NCBI RefSeq assembly: GCF_015832195.1
Contig: NC_052018.1
Coordinates: 27,990,115 to 28,054,114, forward strand
Source of the DNA: Motacilla alba alba
Taxonomy: Eukaryota > Chordata > Aves > Passeriformes > Motacillidae
Length of the DNA stretch: 64,000 bases
Reading direction: 5' to 3'
Shown here: positions 52,301-64,000 of the stretch, piece after piece
How the letters are laid out: each line of letters begins with the position of its first letter
Numbering within the stretch: position 1 is the stretch's first letter
Notes under the pieces: generated by a model
Databases searched by the model: none
What the model saw: the letters and a program-made list of their open reading frames with translations, nothing else
What the model was told of the DNA's origin: nothing
Translations under genes and position numbers: made by a program

Positions 52301-54393
52301 AAAATTTCTACTCCAGCCCTTCGTGTAAATGTCAGAGATAGATTTCTATCAGTGTTCCAACTACTTAAATATGTATGAGTATATATCATTGAAAACAAAG
52401 AAACAGCAGCTCCTTCAATTCTCAGTTTGTTATTGCTTATGTGTCTTGGTTCCCCTCCAGAAACTTGCTTAGGACATTGCTTTTTGTTCAGATTTTATTT
52501 TTCTTCAGGCAAAGTAACTAATAAACTTTGTCTTTAATTTCAGGTTTAGAACTGACAGTTCCATCAAACAGATTTTCTAACAGAGATGAATGACTTTCAT
52601 GACACCACAGGGGACACCTGAACTGCTTTATTAGTTCTCTTTTTCTTTATCTAATAACTAACGGATGTTTTCTTTCACATGGTAATTAAAAACTGGTTTT
52701 TATCCACTGTGTTACCAATTTTATAGCATTCTGAGTTTTGAGATTATATTAAAGAACACTTTTTTGGGGTCTTGTATAAGATCCTAGTCAATTACACTTC
52801 ACCTTCCAGATCAAATTCCTTATGGTCCAGTATTAAACACACATGTATTATTGAGAGACTATAATTTCCTTCTTACATGTAAGCTGAAAACAGGTTCACT
52901 TGCTAAGTCTGGGTTTGGGTTTATAAGGTAGAGTCTTTCAATTCATTTACAGCTTTTTTGTTGCACTAACTTGACAGTTTATAAGCAGTCTCATGTGCCT
53001 CAATTAGGTTGGTGAGGATGTTTTAGAGTCTCAGGAAATTTCTCTGCTTCCTGGATTTCCAACAATGCACTTCAAAAAATCTAATAAATTAATACATAAG
53101 AATAATTTACTTTCAGATTTATTTCTACATAATAAAACAGTATGACTACAATAGAATTCTATATTTACATATGTTGACATAATCAGAATTTTTATTTTGC
53201 AAAATAAAGACTATGGAATTATGTATTATTTAATAGAAATATATTTAATTATTTTATCAAATGTTATATTTTTATTATTTTTTTTAATTTCATTAAGTAA
53301 ATGTTGTAATAACAAACATGTTCCATAAGCTTTTGATAAACAATTCTTTTTAAATAACTTTCCTCCAAACTCTTCTATCACTCATTTTTCTTCACCCTAT
53401 TTCTGCACTCCTGCTTCTGTTTTTTTTCCAATACAAAGTGAAAGCACTTCTACAGTTCTACCAATATTTGCCAATTATATGATCTATTTAAGCTCCTGTA
53501 GTACTGTGCCAGTGTTATCTCATGTCCAGCTTCAGAGTTCACATTTCTTTCTTAAAACTCTTGGTTGCTTGTACTCTTCAAATATATCAGAGACAGAACA
53601 AAAAGATATTTGTGGGATCAAAATGAAAATTAATTTAAACTTAAGCAAGTTTTAACTGATCTATGGCATGCTTCAAACATATTTGCTGGATATCAATGCT
53701 TGCTGACAGTGTGGACAGCAAAGTGATAATTTAGCACATATCTGGCATTGCCTTTCTATTTAAAATGTTAGAAATTCTATGATATATTAAGTCATTACAC
53801 AACCTATCTATCTTTGCTGTATTTAACCTAAATGCAAGTGAATGTAGTCTTCTAGTAAAGAGACTGTGATTGCTCTCAGTTGTACACAGTTTGAGTCCTT
53901 TGAAGGCAAGTGCTATCATATTTTTCTAAAAGAATTGGACGTTGACATATTCTATGACATCTAATTTATAAAATTTAATTTAAGACTAGAGGATATGGAG
54001 AAAACTGGTTGCTCCTTCTTAGTGTATTCAGGTTATGAATTTAAAAGAAGCATATTTGAAACAGAACTTGAATATGAATTGCACACAGACTTGTTAATGA
54101 GGTGCTGCAGGACCAGGAAGCCTTGTTGGCTTGATTTTGAGTCACTTCTCTGAGTTTTAATCTGTTGTCATACACTTTTTCAATAACTGCTTGTGAACAG
54201 CTGTTTGGCTTTTTAAATTAGACTTAAACCCAAAGTTGTGAGTCTCAGTCCCACTAAATAACACCTTACAGCATAGTTTGTCTAATTGACATGTACCTGA
54301 ATAAATTAACTGTGTAGAAAGGCAACAGAACCTAGTGATATGAGCTGTCAGTTTTCATAATCATCTTTTCCCTTCAATCATTAAAGCTAGTAG
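49378..54393. other. Non-coding AT-rich DNA
   Basis: No gene is recognised. The main feature is the T-run and A-run pair at 50,850-50,958. The remainder is AT-rich, with chance open frames only. Confidence 0.55.
50850..50958. repeat. Poly(T) followed by poly(A)/purine tract
   Basis: Interrupted T-runs (50,861-50,900) are followed, after AATATTTG, by an A-run and a long A/G-only stretch (50,929-50,958). The T and A runs are complementary and can pair into a hairpin with a short loop. Confidence 0.9.
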
Positions 54394-54648
54394 TGGTCTG
54401 ACGGAGGACTCACAACCAACACCAAGAATGGTTGCAAGTATCAGCACATTTTTATTCCCCAGTACTCTGTCTCTCACATGCACCACACCTGTGTGCCTTT
54501 TTACTCTTTTGTGATTGGTCAATGTGCCTCAGCATTCCATGCTACTTTTCTTTTAACAATGGTCACCTGTTTTATACAGCTGTATCCTATTAGGGATGAG
54601 GCTTGGCTGCAGCTGCATTCCTAATGTCCCACAATCTATGCTCTTACA
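54394..54648 (-). mobile_element. LTR-like element (endogenous retrovirus or derivative)
   Basis: Read on the minus strand the element begins TGTAAGAGCATAG, or TGTGGGACATTAGG 15 bases later. It carries TATAAAA at 54,570-54,576, a CCAATCAC motif near 54,514-54,521 and AATAAAAATG at 54,451-54,456. It ends near GTCCTCCGTCAGACCA. Short length, promoter motifs followed by a poly(A) signal, and TG...CA ends fit a small solo LTR. I found no convincing target duplication, so the limits may be off by a few bases. The bases TGACCATTGT occur both at the 5' edge and inside the element. Family not named. Confidence 0.6.
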
Positions 54649-57600
54649 ATGGTCATTTCCTTAAATAAAAACAAACAAATGTGGATAATTAGCAACTTTC
54701 TTAGATAAACATAAACTGTATTTCATCATTTCATGTATGCAATTTTTTCCTTTGCATATTTTCTATGTATATATATGTATGAAGGAGGTAAACTTCTTGA
54801 AATAAATTTTTATACAATGAACAACATCAGATGAATATAGTACTATTTATTCTCTTAGGTTGTTAATTTTGCATATTAGCTTAGAAATGACTATCTAATA
54901 ATAATTTCAGGTTCTCATTCACATAATTGTAGCTGAAACTATCTGAAAAAAAACCTCATACACATGTTGACAGTGCATGTAAATTATTTTTCACCTACCT
55001 TGCTCAGAGTTACAAAACCAGACTCTACAAGAAATAAATAAAGAAATTATTTCCCTTATTTTCTTAAGTAGTTCCCTAGTTTCCTTACTTTCTGTAATTT
55101 TTGATGACTCGGGGTGGGGGGACCTGCCATCCATTATAACAATTGTGTCACCCATAATTAGATCCTTTCTTTTTTCATCTATTGTCTTTTCATCTGTCTG
55201 CATCTGTACGATTTGAGGACCTTGGAGATGTAGGAATTTTTTTTTTCTGTCTTCATATGATGGTTACAAGCCCCAGGCATATTTCAGCCTTGTCCATCTA
55301 ACATACCTGCCACCCCTAATTTTTGCTCAACAGACCATTATAGCTCTGGTTGTAGCTGGAATAGAGTGCTTCAGTATGATTAACATTTTAACTCATAGAC
55401 GGACACTTGGCCTTACTGTCCAGAAGGAATATGTGCTATCTCTCTCTCTAAGCACATCTGTCTCTATGTATACAGAAAGTATTTTGAGGCCAGTCTCTTG
55501 CTGAGCTAATAGCTAAAAAGATGGTCATTAAGTGCATGGGTCCTGAAGAAAAACACTTCAGCCCACTCTAAGTCAACCCATCCTCCAGTAGCTTGACCGA
55601 GCCTTTGTGAGTAGTTTTCTGTCTGTTGAGTAATCTCATAAAGAGTATTTGGCTTTCACAACACTGTTGAATCTGTTTTACTGCAATTTATCTTGCACTG
55701 TCTTGAATGGGCAAGAAAAGTTGTCTGACTCCCTGTTTCGAAGAAAATTACTGCTTGAGGACATATCTAAAATTAGATCTCATCTCACAACTGAGCTATT
55801 ACAACTGGAAAGCCTCTTCCTTTCATGTATTTCCTGGAAAAAGAACTTTGTCCTTGCAAACAGGCAGTCCGTGGTCACCAGTCTGAAAGTTAGTTACTCA
55901 TTTTACTTGTATTATGCAAATGTGGAAAGAGATGCTGAACATATACACCTTGCTTGAATTCTGATGTTACACAATAAAATATGAGCAAACCTTCTTTTTT
56001 TTTTAATGAACACATGAGTGACTAAAAAATTCAAGTTTAAAAAAATTCAAGAAGTGATCATGATGTTTTAACACTTGAAGGAAATTTCAATTCAATTGTT
56101 TGGATTCCATTGTGTTAGGTGCTTTATTGCAGTTGCTTATAATCCTTATGTCCTTAAGTTTAAAAAAGTCCTCAGAATCCTCAGATGTGACTAACCAGGC
56201 AACACATATATTTATGTATATATACTTCTCTCTCTCTATATATATATATTTATATATACATCTCTTATGTGTATATATATATTGTATTAAAGAATACAAC
56301 TCTTCATACAATTTTTTCTTCTTTAGATGTAAAAAAATTGTAGTGTCTGAATTTCATGAAGATCAAACTGGTAAAAGCTAATAAAGTCAGCACCTCTCAG
56401 TCAGCACCTCTGACTGAGGTCATGTTTCCTAAAGAATCAGCTCTCCTTTAGCACTCAAATTAATTGGCCAGATTGCCAAAAGAGATTGAATTAGAAAAGT
56501 GTATTATAAGTGTTATGATTAGAGTGATTGAGTTCTGCTCTTTATTTTTCCTTTAAAAGAAAAAATATTATTTTTAAATAATTATTTCCAGTTTTAGAGG
56601 ACCAGTACTTAAAAATCTGGCCTTGAGGTCTTCTCAAAATCTGGCTGTACTTGTGAAGCTGAAACAACCTTCTCAAATCATAGCTACTCAAAATGTCAGG
56701 AATGTTTTGAATAAGACTGAGTTGTATAACTTTGTCAATCAAGCCTATCACTAAATAAAATGTCAGATGTTGAGTTTGTCTATTTATTGCCAATAAAGTT
56801 TGAATTTTAACTTTGAAAATGTGCCTGAGAAATTATAATTTTCCATCTTCCTCTTAACTCTTCAAAGTAGACTTGCAAAATATAGTCATGGCTTGTACTT
56901 GGAATAAAACAATTTTCCCCATTTAAAATGTAGTGATAGTTCTGAATATTACAGAAAAATAAAAGTACAATCAACAATTTTCCTCGAATCCACAGTACTA
57001 TCTATCATGACAGGAAAAAAAGAATAAAGTTGAAATATTTTTTAAAATGGATCCAAGCAGGCAAAAAAAATTGTAATTTTAATCTTTTCCATTTGAAAGA
57101 TTATTTGTTTAAATTTTCAGGAGTTTCATGAAAATATTTGAATATATCTTATTTTTTTGAAGCTCTTCAATATTTCAAATTAAATGCGAGCTCGTACTGG
57201 AGTGCAATGGTGTTGTGGTCCAGGTTCTCACTTGAAAGACATTATCTGTCTATTTCTTTGCTTCCCTGTACCACACATGTCTGAAAATCTTGTTCTTCAG
57301 CAAAGATACTGTAACCAATGGACATGATTATTAATTATAACTCATTAGTCCTATACACAATAGTGTGCTAAGACTTTTCATATAGACAGATGATACATCT
57401 TTTCATAGGATACTAACTTATAGAGATATTCTTATTATAAAAGAAAGCATAAAGCTCATGACATTACATTACAGAAAACTTTATTTTGTCACATCTCTGC
57501 TGTTTCAATATCACACGTGATTAAGTCTTCCTATAAGGTATTCTGACCCCTTTTTTTTTTTTTTTACTGTCTTCTCTCTAAAATCTTTAATATTTTGATA

Positions 57601-59987
57601 TTATGGTCACTATTGACAATTTTTGTTACAAAACTTGGAGCTTTTGTTTAGTGTATGAAATTAAACTTCACTGGCAGAATAATATAGCTATGGAATATAT
57701 AGTGGTTTGTCAGTGCATCCAAAATTAAGCTTCTGTTTTACAACAGTGCTGAGTCTTTCATGCATATGGCACATAACTACTTAAAATTTAATATTACCTA
57801 TATAATAACATTGAAATTATTTAGTATAGTGTGAACCCTACTGTAAAATTTCCTTCTTTTCCACACCTCCCTTGCCAACAATATCTCCCCATAATGCCCA
57901 TGGGTTTTTATCTTCCTTAAAATATTCCTACCTTTGAATCCACTCTGGTTTTACTTCTGAGTAGGTGTAATTATCAAAGGGTGCCAGACTGCATTTTCAT
58001 TCCTGATGCTTTTCAAAAAGTGTAGACTGTGTGAGGTACTAAATATATATACATGTATATATAATCTGAATGTATTGCAGGCAATATTTCCCTATTTGGC
58101 TATACTGTTTCCTGAGAAGAACTATCATATGCTATATCTGTAGAAAGATTACATTTCTTTTATGTAATCTCTGAGTCTTCTATGCTATCCTCCAAACTTT
58201 GAAACTGGCATCCTCTGTGACCAGCTATGAAAGTTTGATAGCTTATATAAATCTAGCTGTAGATGCTGATACTGTGGGGGGGGGTTCAGGTAGAAGAGAG
58301 AACCAAATATGGATGAAGAAAATAAAACATTTCCACCAAACTCTGACATTTTCATGGTAAAAAAAATTTACTTTTGTACATACAACCTGCAAGTGTATGT
58401 CTGGATGCTGGGAAACGGGGAAAAGAAATTTCATCTTTTCCATCTGTGGGGTGGGAAGTAATTATGGAGTGGGAGAGAATGAACATAAAGAAGTGTAATC
58501 ATCAAAGGAGAACACTACATGGAAGATGTACAAGAAGTTCTTTTGAAACCTCTGCCAGGCTAGGTGGGCTCTGCCCTATTCATGTATTTAGCTGGTGGCT
58601 GATACCTTCCAGGAGAGGCATTTAATTTCAGAACACAGCCTTCTCATTGTGGCTGTGATTTTAAACTTACTGGGTAATGGAGCGTATTACCATTTGCCAT
58701 ATGATGAGATGGCCTTGTCTGTCAGCCAGGGAGCTGCTTAATGTTATATATGGGTCAAATGAGCCAAAAAAAGAGGGAAGGGAAAAAAAATTAAAGAACC
58801 TTGAGCCCTCTAGCAAAAGGGGAAACTTCCCCTATGGCAAGTAGCCACATAGCGTTTTTTTTAAGATCCATTTTCTCCTGAAAGTTGATTAAGTAGCACT
58901 AAATCATGTAAGATAAAGGAATTCCAAGGTCAAGGGGGATATCTGCAGAATCACCCATCGCAGTGATCACCACAGCAGAAGTTATCCTTTTGGCAGAAAT
59001 AAGTCTTTAATGTTTGCAAATACATTTAGTTCCATGAAAAAATAGCAATTCTCCAACACATCAGAACACCTTTCCTTGTGAATATTTGCACATGTTAGAT
59101 GAGAAAGAGCTATAAAAACCAAATCAATCAGATGTTTGGAATTCGACTAGTTGCTCCCAAAGACAGTTTTACTGAATGTATCCCTTGGAAGGTGTAATGC
59201 TATATGCAAACCTTACGTGACACCTGGTTATGCAAAATTAGAGAAATATATAAGCTAAAAATAAAGAGATTTATTGAACTAATCTTATGTCTCAACTTGA
59301 TTTAGTGAAGGTTATTTATTTTTCAGCAACTTTGACCAGAAAAGCAAAATAGGAAGTTCAGGTTCAATCCTTAAAAAAGCCCTATAATAACCATGAAATG
59401 TACTATATTAACAAAAAAGACAGCAGCTGCCATTTTCATCACCCAGATCTTATTGAATCAGATTAATATAGAAGTGTTCTTGAGTTCACAGTAATCACAA
59501 TGCTGTAAATTCTCCCATCTTAATTCTTAGTCTTAAGATTTTCTTATTAAAGCCAAATTATGCCTCAAGAGACTTCTCTAATGTGCCTATGGATGATGAT
59601 GAATTTTCAATATCAAAGATGAACCAGAAGTTTAGGCCATCCAATCAACACCTCTGCTCCAAAATTCATATTTGTAAGAGCCCTGTGGTGTTAAATTTTC
59701 TCTTGTCAGTCTCCAGTTTTCTTGGCATTCACTGTGATTTGCTTTCAGTGGGAGTATGTTAGCATTTAACCAGTAATTTGGTGTCATCTGAGGATTTTGA
59801 GAGGAAAAAGATCTTTCCTTTTATATTGCTCTAGCATAATGGAGGGAAAAAGTGCCAGGAAAATACCCAAGTTCTAATTCACAAGTGATGGCATTCCATA
59901 TTGCTTCTCTGTATTGTCAAATGAACAGGCTGACTTTGGAATTTTTGTTTTGCTTTGTTTGTTTGTTGGCATTTTTAATTTGTTGGG
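54649..59987. other. Non-coding AT-rich DNA
   Basis: No gene is supported. A minus-strand hydrophilic open run at 54,991-55,270 is discussed as a finding. A (TA)n/(CT)n tract lies at 56,205-56,283, a T-run near 57,549-57,566 and a G-run near 58,276-58,285. The stretch at about 58,840-59,040 resembles conserved non-coding DNA. Confidence 0.5.
56205..56283. repeat. (TA)n/(CT)n compound microsatellite
   Basis: Alternating TA stretches surround a (CT)n core at about 56,226-56,238. Open frames on both strands across it are artefacts of the repeat. Confidence 0.9.
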
Positions 59988-59992
59988 TTTTG
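59988..59992. repeat. Target-site duplication, left copy
   Basis: TTTTG directly precedes the LTR and is repeated at 60,756-60,760. Five bases is the usual ERVL duplication length. Confidence 0.75.
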
Positions 59993-60755
59993 TGTTGATT
60001 TGAAAAGACAGGTAAGGAAGGCAGGAGCCTCCCTTGAACAGGAAAATGTATACTCCCTCCCTCCAAATTATTATAATATTGCAATTAAGGGACTCAGACA
60101 AAGGTATGGAAATAGGAATAGCAGTTCTTTACTAGGAAAATTAAAATAAAAATGCAGTAGTAAAAAATACCCAAAAAACCCCAAAACAAAACCCCCCAAC
60201 TAAACAAACAAACAAACAAACAAACAAAAAAACCAAAAAAACCAAAAACCCCACTGACAGAGTCAGAATATGATCTGACACCCTGTGGGTCAGGGTGGTG
60301 GTAGCAGTCCAACTGAAATGGTGGCTGCAGTCCCCTTGGAGTGACCAATATGGTTCTGTTGAAGCAGAGATGCTGCAAAAGGGTGTAGTTTTCCTCTGAA
60401 GGTCCAGTGCTGGTGCAGACAGGTCTGGTCTTCCTCTGGGAATCCAGTGGGAAAAGGCTGTCTGTGGTGTTCCAAATCTCAGATTATATCCAGGTGGAAT
60501 GCTTGGCTCCTCCCCCTGGGCAGGCCATCTCACAATGGGATTATGTAATTTTCATCAGCCATGCAGTGAGACTCAATGGCCCATTCACTGAAGTATCTCC
60601 CTGGAGGGAGGATGGGTCATGGAAGAGCTAAAGAAAACTACTCCACCTGGTTTTAACAGCTGGCCCATTAATAGAAGATAACAACCCAACCTGGTTTTAA
60701 CAGATGGTAACAGAATACATACTTTCAGTTACATCTTGCATTGCAACCTAAAACA
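59993..60755 (-). mobile_element. Solo LTR of an ERVL-type endogenous retrovirus
   Basis: The 763-base element reads on the minus strand from TGTTTTAGGTTGCAATGC to ACCTGTCTTTTCAAATCAACA, with TG...CA ends. The U3 side contains two copies of a CTGTTAAAACCAGGT-type motif (plus-strand ACCTGGTTTTAACAG at about 60,637 and 60,689). The R/U5 side has the variant poly(A) signal AGTAAA at 60,128-60,133. A perfect five-base duplication flanks it. No internal ERV sequence is present, so it is a solo LTR. An (AAAC)n tract has expanded within it. It strongly resembles ERVL LTRs that are abundant in songbirds (from memory). Overlapping open frames at 60,094-60,631 are artefacts. Confidence 0.88.
60202..60226. 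repeat. (AAAC)n microsatellite inside the LTR
   Basis: Six or so AAAC units within a longer A/C-only stretch (about 60,162-60,252). It is nested in the ERVL-type LTR and probably expanded after insertion. Confidence 0.9.
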
Positions 60756-60760
60756 TTTTG
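60756..60760. repeat. Target-site duplication, right copy
   Basis: TTTTG follows the LTR end and matches 59,988-59,992. Confidence 0.75.
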
Positions 60761-61950
60761 CTACATTTTTTCTCCTCCCTTTGTTAAGTTCTATCTTTGA
60801 AAAAGAAGGAATCCCATATCTTCATGCATCCTTTTTGTTAGAGAAATATGTTCAGATCAGATGACTACAAACAGTTGCGGCACATAAACCCGTAACTGTG
60901 CTGCCACAGTTTCCTCTGTTCAGCGAAGTCAGAAGGGAATTGGTATTAAGTGCGCTCTCTCTCTCTCTCTTGAATGTATGATAATAGAAATGGTAAAAAC
61001 AGAGTTACAGTTCATGTTACCATCCTTTGTAACATCACACTGGGTTCTCTGAAGAGTAAAGGTAACCACAAAGGGACTGCTATGAAGATTTCCCATACTA
61101 GTGACTCAGCAGCTCTTCAATTGGATGGCCTCATCTGACTTGGCTTCACAGAAGAACCCATGACTGGGTGGTCATAGTATTGAAAAGAAACAATAATAGT
61201 GATAATTAAAACAAAACAGCCCCACAAAGACAACGTGAGACATTCACAAAAAAACTAGAACACTGTAAAACCTTTCTTCAAGCCTCTGTCTTACTGTTTG
61301 TTGTGAAATGTAAATTTATGCAGCTGTGAAAAGGCTTATTGAAGATGCTACACAACCATTTAAAAAACTATGATTCGTGAAAGGCTCAGTTATTTGGAAT
61401 CCTGGTTTAATAGTAGAGAAATAATTAGTTCTGGCCATAAATTAGAAAGGAAAGCATAAACATGAAATCTATTCTTTTTAATTTATTAAATGTTGTCAAA
61501 TTAAGAAAGTTGCTCAATATGACAAAATACAAATTCAAGGGGTGCTAACATACATCTGATATATACTACCTCTGTTTAATGATTTACAAGACGTCTTTAT
61601 TATCCTTTCATATATCACCAAAACAAATGTGCATTTGTTAAGGTGAAATTTGTCATTCTTGCATCTAACTAAACCTTTGTTCTTTTCTTAAATTGAAAAA
61701 AAAAAAAAGATTCATTTCAGACCACATGGAAAATACTTATTAAGATTTATTTTAGTTTTTCATTGCCCACGCAATATTTGCTTCTTTTTTTTTCCTCTGA
61801 TTATAAACCCTCAAATCTTTTTTCGTTTGGAATTTGAAATCTACCAAAAAAATGACAAAATGAAGTACAAGCTATCCAGAAATAAGTTTTAGGTTAGCTT
61901 GCATTTTCTGAAAAATCACACAACAAAAAATATTCAAGGCACCACCATTC
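60761..61950. other. Non-coding AT-rich DNA
   Basis: I see no gene. There is a (CT)8 tract at 60,955-60,970 and an A-run near 61,697-61,709. Confidence 0.55.
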
Positions 61951-62018
61951 ACTTAGGAGCTGGACTTGACGATCTTTGTGGGTCCCTTCCAACTCGGAAT
62001 ATTCTGTGAAATCTGTGA
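61951..62018 (+). mobile_element. CR1 LINE 3' tip
   Basis: About 68 bases match the extreme CR1 3' end: GAGCTGGACTTGACGATCTT, then GGGTCCCTTCCAACTC, then ATTCTGTGAAATCTGTGAG, the terminal octamer repeats. Extreme 5' truncation like this is common for CR1. Confidence 0.92.
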
Positions 62019-64000
62019 GTAATTCAATTGTAATCAATTTGAAGTGAAAGACAGACAAAGTGACTATATGCATGCTGGAAGATACACTCTCTTTTGAAGG
62101 AAAGAATGTACACAGAAATTAACATTCTGATTGTAGACCAACAAATGCAGGTTAATGTAGACTTGTGAACACCTCAAAAGTTAAATGCTTTTGATTTATG
62201 GGACTAATTGCTTTTACTGACTACAGATGAATATGGACACTTTTTAATATACTCCAGACAAGTATTGATATGACTTGGATGCTCATATACTATTGCGTGG
62301 TGTATTTCTAAATCTGCTTTTTAGGAAAAAAGAAAACAAAAGAAGACTTCAGATATATAAATTCCTTTTATAGTCAATATAGAGAGGTTGGAATCTGTAA
62401 ATAGCCAGATAAAACCATATGCCTCTAAAGAGATTTATCTGTATTGAAGCTGCCAAAATTAGAAACAACTATACAACCTCTATAAATGGCTTAATATTGC
62501 AATTTTTATCACAAGGTTAACAAAGATGTTTGTTTGGTGGGGTTTTTTTTCCTGTGTTTGGCACTTACCTTCATACCTATGGCTGCTGGAAGTAATCCAT
62601 TGTCTGTTGACTATAGTGTTGACTTCATTACTTCATTAGTGTTGCAAAGAGCTAGCCAGGTAATAATGTACCTGAATAATTATGCCTGCAAATTATCATA
62701 AGCAGAAAATGGAAACTGCTTCCCAAAATCCAGCTCAAAATAAAGCATGGAGTATAGTATTTTCATACCTGCATGTCAGTATTGTATGTGTTTATTCTTT
62801 TTCTGGTTCACAATGGTCAGAAATATATCTATGAGAATCAAAATATGCACAACAGAACTTAAACACTATCACAGTGTCTCAAACAATTAAGTTACTCAAA
62901 AGAAAACATTGAATGAAGAAAAAAAACCCCATCATTTTACTAGAAACTGCAGAACATTATGAAGTGTTAGAAACAGGAGGAATTAAAATTCCGATGCCTC
63001 ATTCTCTTTTAGGTAGAGCATAATGAGAACAGAAAATAGTACAACATTAATCCATCCTTGTGACAATCCTTGCGAGGTAAAGGGCAATGGGTAAAAACTT
63101 ATCTGTCCTTGTTACTGTCTTCTTGTAATGCCACAATCCTCTCTAGTTACCCAAGTACAATGTCATACAAAGTATTAGCTTTCAAATCAAATTGTACTGT
63201 TGGCAGTGGGTCCAGATAAGTGAAACTGTAGTTTCTATTTCACTTTAAACAGGCAAATAATGAGATAGAGTGTGCTGAGGATTCAGTCAACAGTAATGGA
63301 TAGTTCATACTTAAGTAAAGGACTGACTTGAACTCTTGGTATCTTTGGATTTTGGCCTGGATTTTTCCACAGAGGTTATATGCTGTCACATATATCTGGA
63401 AGCTTTGGCTTAATTGGATGCTTTTGTATTTGAGTACAAAGAATCTCTGAATGACAATATTTATGCTAATTCAAAAGTGTGGGATGTAGTGAACATTTAA
63501 AAATAGACTACATGACTATGTATCATAGAATTAGAGTTTCAAGGTTATTTCAATACACAAAAAGATTTTTTTTCTGCTTAAACACCACTGCAAGAGAGGC
63601 CAAGCTAATCAGGTGAAGGCACATCTCTGAAGTATCCCAGATGATTAGATCTACCGAGGGCTAATTCCTTCCTACAACACTTTCTAATGTATTTGTAATA
63701 TTCTAAAAAGGTTAAATATCTATCTTTAACTCTTTGACTTTTTTGAAACAAATGAAATCCCATTTTTCAAATTTACCCTATTTTTGAAGTCAAGATTACT
63801 AAGAAATATTAGTCAAGATTTTAATTTTCACCTTCTCAACGGAGGAAAAATACTGTACTCAAGAGGAAAAATACTATCCTTTGTAAAAAATTATTTTCAG
63901 AGAGGTTTAGCACAGCATTCCAACAGTATCATTGTATTGACTGGCCATGAGAAATATACTAGTAAAAATGGAATCTCAGATATACCTCAAGATTTTCTTG
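62019..64000. other. Non-coding AT-rich DNA
   Basis: I see no gene, RNA or recognisable repeat up to the end of the window. Confidence 0.55.

Noticed and set aside
59361..59385. GGTTCAATCC as a tRNA or SINE B box
   Set aside because: No matching A box, acceptor stem or anticodon arm is present at the right spacing.
60094..60631. Open frames of 61-130 codons on both strands
   Set aside because: They fall inside the ERVL-type LTR and its A/C-rich microsatellite. The apparent hydrophobic F/L/V/C-rich segment is translated (AAAC)n repeat.
63520..63560. ATCATAGAATTAGAG as a CR1 3' end
   Set aside because: Only the first bases resemble the terminal octamers. The following sequence does not continue into CR1.
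1..64000. CRISPR arrays, bacterial operons or phage genes
   Set aside because: There are no regularly spaced repeats, no ribosome-binding sites before long frames and no dense coding. The repeats are those of a bird genome.

Overview
The window looks like AT-rich, gene-free DNA from a bird, probably a songbird. It holds no CpG island, no convincing multi-exon gene and no long open frame that reads as a known protein. The bird assignment rests on several CR1 retrotransposon fragments, recognisable from the avian CR1 ORF2 C-terminus and the terminal ATTCTGTG-type octamers, and on LTRs of endogenous retroviruses of types I associate with passerine genomes. All family names are from memory; no database search was run.

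Layout. 1-11,770: non-coding, with one small inverted CR1 fragment near 0.8-1.0 kb. 11,770-11,990: a block made almost only of A and T. 12,320-13,190: an unidentified block visibly richer in G+C. 22,186-22,861: a solo LTR on the minus strand with a perfect 6-base target duplication. 22,868-39,381: non-coding, with simple repeats, a possible old LTR scrap near 35.2 kb and a possible CR1 scrap near 27.9 kb. 39,382-40,125: a minus-strand CR1 ORF2/3' fragment, followed at 40,436-40,900 by a plus-strand relic of a second LINE reverse-transcriptase gene. 43,721-43,826: a 53-base tandem duplication. 45,836-46,192: an avian interspersed repeat, probably LTR-derived. 47,990-48,800: an internally deleted plus-strand CR1. 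49,208-49,377: a minus-strand CR1 3' end. 54,394-54,648: an LTR-like element on the minus strand. 59,993-60,755: an ERVL-type solo LTR on the minus strand with a perfect 5-base target duplication. 61,951-62,018: a CR1 3' tip. The remainder shows no gene.

No genes work together here. All three LTRs with usable orientation lie on the minus strand. This would fit a large intron of a plus-strand gene, but three elements are too few to establish it, and a gene desert is equally possible. I see no undescribed system. The items most worth checking are the CR1 inversion at 0.8 kb, the two LTRs with intact target duplications, the 53-base duplication, the unidentified G+C-richer block, and a few stretches that read like conserved non-coding DNA.
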